From Paenisporosarcina sp. OV554 (GTDB taxonomy: Bacteria > Bacillota > Bacilli > Bacillales_A > Planococcaceae), in NCBI RefSeq assembly GCF_003058165.1, contig NZ_QBUC01000019.1:1-64000 (forward strand): DNA of 64,000 nucleotides, given 5' to 3'. The notes beneath the pieces are model-generated. The model worked only from the letters and a program-made list of their open reading frames with translations. It was not told where the DNA came from and made no database searches. Of this stretch, positions 58,398-64,000 are shown piece by piece. The stretch's first letter is position 1; each line of letters begins with the position of its first letter. The position numbers and the translations under genes are program-made.

Positions 58398-59687
58398 CTA
58401 GTTCATCATTTCAGATTTTATTACTTCATGCGTTTCTGTATCAATTAAAATTCTGAACGTGTGACTTTCTTCTTTCGTTTCTTTTAACACCATTAGTTCA
58501 TAACATAGACGCTGTTGTAATTCCTCATTTTCGGTATACGCTAGTACTTCACTTTGAATGGCAACTTGATCTGTAAAATATTCGTTCCAACTTACAGGAA
58601 CTATTTTTTGATCTGGTAACGTTTCTTTTTGGATATATTCCATCGTGTTTACACCTAGAACTTCTCCATCATCTTTTGCAAGTTTTAATTGAATTGCATC
58701 AGCATAAATTCGAGCTTTATTCACTGGATCTAAACGCACAAACACGACATGCCATACTAAATGGTTTTCACGTGATTCCACGAGTTCAACATCTTCAAAT
58801 CCATATTTCTTAACTGCTTTTGTCGCCTTTTCTTTCATCTCCTCCTGAGGAATACGATCTTTTCCAATCGGACGTTCAATTAACATGGATAAAAGTTGGC
58901 CACCTTTTTTGGTGTAATCCGTGTAACCAGTTCTAATGCCTTCGTTGAATGAAATGTGGTAAAACGGATATGCTGCTCCTGATTTACTAGATGAAACGAC
59001 AACTTTTGCATTTTTTAATGTTGGAAACATTTCTTTCATTTGTTTTACAACTCGTTTTTCTGTAACGGGTTTATCTTTAATCGCTTTTAAATCCTTTTTC
59101 TTTTGATCATCCGATTCACTCGCAGTGAGTGGGAAATCGCTTTCTGAATAGCCTTTAACAGTAGTAGACATTTTAGTCCATTTTTCAGAAGGTTGAGCTG
59201 ATTTGACTTCTTTTTGCCATTTTGAGAAAGATTGTTGTTTTGCTAATAGTTCGGTTGAAGCGTTTTGCCATTCAACTGAAAATTCATCTAAGTTTTTAGA
59301 TACATTATTGGTTACTGTTAACCATTTCTCTTCAGGTACTTTGCCTTGACTCTTTAATTTTGCATAATCTCCAAGCCGTCCTAAGTAATTCAACCATTCA
59401 CTTGAAAAATCTTGTTGGAGTGGTAGTGAGGATATATCACTTTTTATTTCTGATGAAAGTCTCCAAATATCTTCAAGTGGTTCTGCTTGAGCTTTTGGAT
59501 CATTAAAAACTGTGGCACTTTGAACGGATTTTTGTAGTTCAGTTAGTTTTTCTGAAGCTTCCGTCATCCGATTGGTGTATTGGGCTCTCAAATCATTTTC
59601 CAAAGCTACTTCATTTTGTTTAGATGTATATAAAAATACGCCCATAATGATCAAGGCAACCGCTAACAAGCTTGTAATAATCTTCAT
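58398..59687 (-). CDS. ypeB: Germination protein YpeB
   Basis: 429-residue protein with one N-terminal membrane helix (about 3-21), a coiled-coil region (30-180) and PepSY-like C-terminal domains (KEKATKAVKKYGFEDVELVE). It keeps SleB stable and located at the inner face of the spore cortex. GAGGAGG seven bases before ATG 59687 sets the start. It lies 11 bases after sleB, the standard sleB-ypeB operon. Confidence 0.94.
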   Translation of the reverse strand: MKIITSLLAVALIIMGVFLYTSKQNEVALENDLRAQYTNRMTEASEKLTELQKSVQSATVFNDPKAQAEPLEDIWRLSSEIKSDISSLPLQQDFSSEWLNYLGRLGDYAKLKSQGKVPEEKWLTVTNNVSKNLDEFSVEWQNASTELLAKQQSFSKWQKEVKSAQPSEKWTKMSTTVKGYSESDFPLTASESDDQKKKDLKAIKDKPVTEKRVVKQMKEMFPTLKNAKVVVSSSKSGAAYPFYHISFNEGIRTGYTDYTKKGGQLLSMLIERPIGKDRIPQEEMKEKATKAVKKYGFEDVELVESRENHLVWHVVFVRLDPVNKARIYADAIQLKLAKDDGEVLGVNTMEYIQKETLPDQKIVPVSWNEYFTDQVAIQSEVLAYTENEELQQRLCYELMVLKETKEESHTFRILIDTETHEVIKSEMMN

Positions 59688-59698
59688 GTTATTCCTCC

Positions 59699-60496
59699 TC
59701 ATTCGCAGAATATATGTTTCCCAATTGTTTTAATTTGTGGTCGAGTCCATATCCAGGCGCTGGTAGCTGTGTCTGGATTAAAGTAATAAAGGGCATTTTC
59801 CGTAGGATCCCAACCATTTATCGCGTCTAAAACAGCCTCTTTAGCGCGAGCATTTGGTGTAAGCCAAATTTGTCCGTCAGCAACTGCTGTAAAAGCTCGT
59901 GGTTGAAAGACAACTCCACTTACTGTATTTGGGAATTTCGAGTCTTCAACACGATTTAATATGACTGATGCTACTGCAACTTGTCCCTCATATGGTTCAC
60001 CGCGCGCTTCTCCATACACTGCATTGGCCATAAGTTGTAAATCCTGTTGTGAGTATTTTGCAGGAAGTTGGACTTGTTCATTTTTTTTGGGTGCTGGACT
60101 TGTTCCTTTTTTCACTTGTTGTTCTAAAGGTTTGCCCCCGTAGTGTGTAAAGCGATTACCTTTATTCAATTGGTTTCGCACAAACTCTTTATTATAATTT
60201 GATTGGTTGACAAGTTTCGCTTTTGTTTTCTGGCCAGCTATTCCATCGACTGGTAAACCGAATTTTTCTTGGAAATTACGCAATGCCCAGTAAGTACCGT
60301 AACCAAATTTACCGTCTATCTGATTTTTGTAGAATCCCATATATTGCAATCGTGCTTGTAGCTCAATAACATCCTCTCCATTGGCTCCAAGCTCAATAAC
60401 TTGACCTGAAAATGCTTCAGAATGTTTTGGAGTACTTAAAGTCATTGTCAACAAACATAAAGTGATAAACCAAACTAACCATTTATTTTTTCGCAT
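59699..60496 (-). CDS. sleB: Spore cortex-lytic enzyme SleB
   Basis: 265-residue lytic transglycosylase that breaks cortex peptidoglycan at germination. A signal peptide (1-28, cleaved after SEA) precedes a peptidoglycan-binding domain (GANGEDVIELQARLQYMG, 36-95) and the SleB catalytic domain (about 150-265; NAVYGEARGEPYEGQVAVA with the catalytic Glu). ATG 60496 is set by AAAGGAG. Expressed in the forespore, usually under sigma-G. Confidence 0.95.
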   Translation of the reverse strand: MRKNKWLVWFITLCLLTMTLSTPKHSEAFSGQVIELGANGEDVIELQARLQYMGFYKNQIDGKFGYGTYWALRNFQEKFGLPVDGIAGQKTKAKLVNQSNYNKEFVRNQLNKGNRFTHYGGKPLEQQVKKGTSPAPKKNEQVQLPAKYSQQDLQLMANAVYGEARGEPYEGQVAVASVILNRVEDSKFPNTVSGVVFQPRAFTAVADGQIWLTPNARAKEAVLDAINGWDPTENALYYFNPDTATSAWIWTRPQIKTIGKHIFCE

Positions 60497-60540
60497 AAAC
60501 ATTTCTCCTTTTTTTTAGAATGAGGATTTATACGAATTTT

Positions 60541-60583
60541 ATACAAAAAAAAAATAAAACCAATTAATAAAATTGGTTTTATT
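60541..60583 (-). terminator. Terminator of prsW
   Basis: Minus strand: AATAAAACCAATT, TTATT, AATTGGTTTTATT, then ten T. Confidence 0.85.
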
Positions 60584-61265
60584 ACATATCACGTAGCTCT
60601 TCACGTGTTTGAAAGTGTTGTATTGTCAATAAATGGGCTTGCTTTACTTTTGTTAAACATAGCCACCATAAGAAAAGCATAAAAGGAATCATAAAATACA
60701 ACCATATTCCTTCAATGGCTAGTATTCCGTTGTAAATCATGTGTAAACTTAATGGAGCTAGCAATGCAATAAATAGTAAAGGTTTCGAAGATTGTCTGAC
60801 TGCAAACTTTGCACGTCCAAGATAATAGCCCATAACAACGCCAAAGATTGCATGGCTTGATACTGGTAACAAAGCTCGTAAGAATGCCGTATCTAGCCCA
60901 TATGTCAACAAGTATAAAATGTTTTCTACTGTTGCAAATCCTAAGGAAACACTAGCTCCATAAAGAATTCCATCATATGGATCTTCAAAATCGACATGTT
61001 GATAGATAACCATTACTAAAATGAGCCATTTAAAAAACTCTTCAAGTGTACTTGTGAATAAAACATTTGTAATAAATGCTGATTGAAATATGTGTTCGAA
61101 TTTAAATACATGTTGAATGAAGAGAATAGGAAAGGTTAACATAGCACCATATATAAATGTATGAAACAATGATCTTGAAGGCTCTGATGATATTTGATTT
61201 CGTAAATAAAAATAACTGAATAAAGCAAGTCCTGGAGCGATTGCGACAGATAGTAAAATTATCAA
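60582..61265 (-). CDS. prsW: PrsW, intramembrane metalloprotease
   Basis: 227-residue protein with seven or eight membrane helices. LEEFFKW (EExxK region, about 71-77), the following DPYDGILYGASVSLGFATVEN and LLPVSSHAIFGVVMG carry the conserved acidic and His residues. In B. subtilis PrsW makes the site-1 cut in anti-sigma-W RsiW. Start TTG with AAGGAGG ten bases before. Divergent from ansA. Confidence 0.92.
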   Translation of the reverse strand: MIILLSVAIAPGLALFSYFYLRNQISSEPSRSLFHTFIYGAMLTFPILFIQHVFKFEHIFQSAFITNVLFTSTLEEFFKWLILVMVIYQHVDFEDPYDGILYGASVSLGFATVENILYLLTYGLDTAFLRALLPVSSHAIFGVVMGYYLGRAKFAVRQSSKPLLFIALLAPLSLHMIYNGILAIEGIWLYFMIPFMLFLWWLCLTKVKQAHLLTIQHFQTREELRDM

Positions 61266-61345
61266 GTTGCGCTCGCCTCCTTTTAGTAGATTAATTATAT
61301 CATTTTATAACGATTTGATGAATGAATGGATGGAGGAAATTTCAA

Positions 61346-62317
61346 GTGAAAAAAATAGTTGTTATCCATACAGGTGGAACAATTTCAATGCATGTACATA
61401 GTGAATCAGGTGCAGTCGTAACAGGAGATTCAAACCCAATAACTGCAGAAATTGATAAATTAAAGGAATATGCGGATATCCATGAAATTGAAGCATTCAA
61501 TTTCCCTTCTCCACACATAACCCCAAAAGAAATGTTTGCGATAAAAGAGATTATTGATCAGCAAATAGCAGCGGGACAAGTGGAAGGGTTTGTCATCACA
61601 CATGGAACAGACACATTAGAGGAAACTGCATACTTCCTAGATTTAACTGTTAACAGCGATATCCCTATTATATTAACGGGTGCCATGCGCTCGTCAAATG
61701 AGATTGGGGCTGATGGTGTCTATAACTTATTATCAGCTGTTCGAGTGGCTAGTGCTCAAGATGCGTTTGGTAAAGGTGTGCTCGTTGTTATGAATGATGA
61801 AATACACACCGCACAAAGTGTCACGAAAACTTCAACCAGTAATGTCTCAACGTTCCAAAGTCCTCAATATGGACCTATTGGATTAATAACAAAAACAGGC
61901 GTTCATTTCCACCTTACGCCGATTAGAAGTGATACGTTTGAGTTACATGAAATCAATAAAAGAGTTGCGCTGTTAAAAGTCTATGCGGGAATGGATGCAG
62001 ACTTGCTTTTGCACATTGCGAATGTCGGCTATAATGGCATTGTCTTGGAAGGACTAGGACAAGGAAATGTACCACCTGCAATCGTGCAAGGAATTCAACA
62101 ATTAATTAACAAACATATTCCTGTTGTTTTAGTATCTAGATGTTACAACGGTATTGCGCAGCCCGTTTATGGTTACGAAGGCGGAGGGAAGATGTTAGAA
62201 GACATGGGAGTATTATTTGCTCACGGACTAAGCGGTCAAAAAGCGAGAATTAAGTTGTTAATTGGACTTTCAGATTCGCATCTTATCGAACCTCTTTCAA
62301 CTTGGTTTAAATATTAA
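61346..62317 (+). CDS. ansA: L-asparaginase, type I
   Basis: 323-residue cytoplasmic asparaginase giving aspartate and ammonia. VVIHTGGTISM is the first catalytic Thr motif and ITHGTDTLEETA the second. GGAGG eight to nine bases before GTG 61346 (VKKIVVIH) sets the start; a longer frame from 61322 is unlikely. It has no signal peptide. It is divergent from prsW and convergent with ypdA. Confidence 0.93.
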   Translation: MKKIVVIHTGGTISMHVHSESGAVVTGDSNPITAEIDKLKEYADIHEIEAFNFPSPHITPKEMFAIKEIIDQQIAAGQVEGFVITHGTDTLEETAYFLDLTVNSDIPIILTGAMRSSNEIGADGVYNLLSAVRVASAQDAFGKGVLVVMNDEIHTAQSVTKTSTSNVSTFQSPQYGPIGLITKTGVHFHLTPIRSDTFELHEINKRVALLKVYAGMDADLLLHIANVGYNGIVLEGLGQGNVPPAIVQGIQQLINKHIPVVLVSRCYNGIAQPVYGYEGGGKMLEDMGVLFAHGLSGQKARIKLLIGLSDSHLIEPLSTWFKY

Positions 62318-62346
62318 AAGCTTTTTCATTCTGCATAAGCCTATAA

Positions 62347-62380
62347 AAACAAAAAGCTGCTTATTTCAGCAGCTTTTCTT
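62347..62380. terminator. Bidirectional terminator between ansA and ypdA
   Basis: AAAAGCTGC, loop TTATTTCA, GCAGCTTTT, with T-rich flanks on both strands. The ypdA stop is in the loop. Confidence 0.85.
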
Positions 62381-63347
62381 TTTGTACAATTGCATCTGCA
62401 ATTAACTCGCCATGGAAACGGCCATTTTCAATAAAAATTTCATTGGCATTATTACCAGCAGCTAAAACACCTGCAATATAAAGGTTTTCAATATTCGACT
62501 CCATTGTTAATTCATTTAAAAGCGGTCTCCCCGATTCTTCATCGATTCGAACACCCATTTCCCGTAAAAACTCATGATCAGGATGATAACCAATCATCGC
62601 AAAAACAAAATCATTTTTTAAAGAAATCACTTGATTTTGCTGACGAATTATTACTTCTTCTTGTTTTATTTCTTCTACATGTGATTCAAACAGCATGGTG
62701 ATTTCACCATTTTTAACTACACCTTCAAACTCGGGTAAAATCCATGGTTTTATACTACTGGAATAGGTGCTGCCACGATAAACCACCGTTACTCTTGCAC
62801 CTGCTTTATGCAATTCAAGCGCAGCATCAATACTAGAATTTTTCCCTCCAATCACCACTACATCCGTATCGAAGTAAGTGTGACCTTCTTTGAAATAATG
62901 GCTGACTTTTGGTAATTCTTCCCCTGGAATACCTAAAAGATTTGGGTGATCATAATATCCAGTTGCGATAACCACAACCTTTGCATGATAAACACCTTTT
63001 GAAGTATTCACTACGAAGAAATCCTGTTTTTTCTCAACTCGTTCTACCGTTTCAAATCTGTTAACTTGTAATTTTTTCAACTTCACTACTTCTCGGTAAT
63101 AAACCAATGCTTGATTACGTTTTGGCTTGCGACCTTCAATAATAAAAGGGACATCTCCGATCGCTAGTTTTTCACTCGTACTGAAAAAAGTTTGATGTGT
63201 TGGGTAATTATAAATAGCTTCTACTACGTTTCCTTTTTCTATAATAACGGGTGAAAGACCAATATTCTGTAAAGAAATGGCTGCAGCTAGCCCACAAGGA
63301 CCTCCACCGACAATAATTGCATCTGCTTTTTTCAATTTTCTACACAT
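62361..63347 (-). CDS. ypdA: YpdA, bacillithiol disulfide reductase
   Basis: 328-residue flavoprotein of the thioredoxin-reductase fold. IVGGGPCGLAAAISL is the FAD site, NYPTHQTFFSTSEKLAIGD and IATGYYDHPN are family blocks, and VVVIGGKNSSIDAALELHK binds NADPH. It lacks the CxxC redox pair of thioredoxin reductase, as YpdA does. Works with BshA-derived bacillithiol. AGAGG touches ATG 63347, so TTG 63335 is a possible start. Confidence 0.93.
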   Translation of the reverse strand: MCRKLKKADAIIVGGGPCGLAAAISLQNIGLSPVIIEKGNVVEAIYNYPTHQTFFSTSEKLAIGDVPFIIEGRKPKRNQALVYYREVVKLKKLQVNRFETVERVEKKQDFFVVNTSKGVYHAKVVVIATGYYDHPNLLGIPGEELPKVSHYFKEGHTYFDTDVVVIGGKNSSIDAALELHKAGARVTVVYRGSTYSSSIKPWILPEFEGVVKNGEITMLFESHVEEIKQEEVIIRQQNQVISLKNDFVFAMIGYHPDHEFLREMGVRIDEESGRPLLNELTMESNIENLYIAGVLAAGNNANEIFIENGRFHGELIADAIVQKEKLLK

Positions 63348-63352
63348 CCTCT

Positions 63353-63386
63353 ATATAAAAAAATCTCCTATTTAATGATAGGAGAA
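63353..63386 (-). terminator. Terminator of the 42-residue MerR-like ORF
   Basis: Minus strand: TCTCCTAT, CATTAA, ATAGGAGA, then seven T. Confidence 0.85.
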
Positions 63387-63433
63387 TGGAAGAAACTATA
63401 CAACTATTTGGCATATGTTTTTTCTTTGATTCA

Positions 63434-63562
63434 TTAATCCCATTCACTCAAGTTAGCACGGTAGCGTCCTTCCCAAGCTCGAATCGTGCCTGGCAAAATT
63501 CCAACCACTGTTGAGACAGCCTTCATATTATGTTTACCTTGATTGTCTATTTCGTTTTGCAT
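63434..63562 (-). CDS. 42-residue MerR-like helix-turn-helix protein
   Basis: MQNEIDNQGKHNMKAVSTVV followed by GILPGTIRAWEGRYRANLSEWD is the N-terminal MerR helix-turn-helix (NMKAVS..VGI..GTIRAWE.RY), which normally continues into a wing and effector domain. Here the frame stops at TAA after 42 codons. GGAGG lies eight bases before the ATG and a strong terminator follows at 63386-63353, so the short form looks like a complete gene rather than debris. Alternatively it is a truncated MerR regulator. The DNA between its stop and the terminator (63387-63433) holds no continuation. No partner is evident. Confidence 0.6.
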   Translation of the reverse strand: MQNEIDNQGKHNMKAVSTVVGILPGTIRAWEGRYRANLSEWD

Positions 63563-63643
63563 GCCATATTCCTCCAAGAGACAAACATTTGCTCTTGTCT
63601 CAGTATTGGAAAAATAGTAGCACTTGTAAACGTTGTGTATGTT

Positions 63644-64000
63644 TCATCTAACACTTGTAGAACTTCTGTGTTTTATTGATAAGATATGACACTCTGCAGG
63701 TGCACCTAATCGCAAAGGTACTAATGTTGTACCAAATCCATTGCTTATTAACGTAAATTTATTATGACTATTTATTAATGCACCTTTTTGATAATAACCC
63801 CATTTTCCTAAACGGATTTGACCACCATGTGTGTGACCAGCCAATAATATATCTGAATGGAAATATTCCCTAACTTCATCAAAGACAAATGGAGTGTGGG
63901 AAACGAATATAACTATATCGTTGTCAGGAACTTTCTGAAAACTTTTTTCAATATCTGCACGCCCTGATGATACATCTTCAAGTCCAATTAACCAAACCGG
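63644..64000 (-). CDS. ypbG: Metallophosphoesterase, C-terminal part
   Basis: The gene enters from the right edge; 118 residues are visible and the frame is open to 64000. LLAGHTHGGQIRL is the last metal-binding block of calcineurin-like phosphoesterases, preceded by VSHTPFVFDEV (another His ligand) and followed by ISNGFGTTLVPLRLGAP, typical of the YkuE/YpbG/YkoQ group. The start and the first metal motif (GDxHG type) lie beyond the window. The name ypbG is suggested by neighbourhood only. Confidence 0.8.
   Translation of the reverse strand, partial: PVWLIGLEDVSSGRADIEKSFQKVPDNDIVIFVSHTPFVFDEVREYFHSDILLAGHTHGGQIRLGKWGYYQKGALINSHNKFTLISNGFGTTLVPLRLGAPAECHILSIKHRSSTSVR

Overview
The window is AT-rich chromosomal DNA from an endospore-forming member of the Bacillales. 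SpoIVA, SleB, YpeB, TRAP (MtrB), HBsu, GpsB, the bacillithiol genes (bshA, ypdA) and a class B RNase P RNA all fit that order. Gene order follows the Bacillus subtilis stretch from ypwA to ypdA. Several losses and the style of the intergenic repeats suggest the Planococcaceae (Sporosarcina/Paenisporosarcina-like); that family placement is inference. Nearly all genes lie on the minus strand; the plus-strand exceptions are recU-ponA, a degraded lipoprotein gene, a YitT-type membrane protein and ansA.

Layout. 1-480: decayed DNA with a possible IS end and a HAD-phosphatase remnant. 583-5306: carboxypeptidase ypwA, DinG-type helicase ypvA and rRNA methyltransferase ypsC. 5399-6150: rnpB and gpsB. 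6224-10373: the mrfAB mitomycin-repair pair, yppE and a small orphan gene. 10555-13831: recU and ponA, divergent from the preceding block. 13945-21712: ypoC, nth, dnaD, asnS, aspB, ypmB, ypmA, dinG. 21828-23950: an accessory patch with a frameshifted lipoprotein gene, a gene interrupted by stop codons, two small membrane proteins, an alpha/beta-hydrolase pseudogene and a five-copy repeat of exact 21-bp period. 24029-31199: panBCD behind an attenuator-like leader, then birA, cca, bshA, mgsA, dapB, ypjD. 31309-33606: three membrane proteins. 33712-38188: the cytochrome bc complex qcrABC and ypiF, ypiB, ypiA. 38265-44481: aroA, tyrA, hisC, aroH, aroB, aroC. 44675-48669: ndk, the menaquinone side-chain genes hepT/menG/hepS, mtrB and folE. 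49149-53188: hbs, spoIVA, yphF, yphE, gpsA. 53216-58256: der, fni, ypfD, plsC, cmk. 58398-61265: ypeB, sleB, prsW. 61346-64000: ansA, ypdA, a 42-residue MerR-like ORF and the end of a metallophosphoesterase gene.

How the genes fit together. Menaquinone (fni is an isoprenoid isomerase; aroA/B/C supply chorismate; hepS/hepT/menG build the tail and methylate the ring) feeds the QcrABC complex. BshA and YpdA make and probably regenerate bacillithiol. MrfAB, Nth, RecU and two DinG-family helicases form a repair set. SpoIVA, YpeB and SleB cover spore coat assembly and germination. The aromatic operon lacks the trpEDCFBA genes found between aroH and hisC in B. subtilis, although the trp regulator gene mtrB is kept.

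Most of the window is conserved core genome and I see no complete new defence or mobile system. The points most worth checking are the exact 21-bp-period repeats (23811-23912, with a related pair at 48998-49030), the panB leader with mutually exclusive stems, the YitT-family gene with no standard start codon, the MerR-like mini-ORF, and the cluster of decayed genes at 21.8-23.6 kb.
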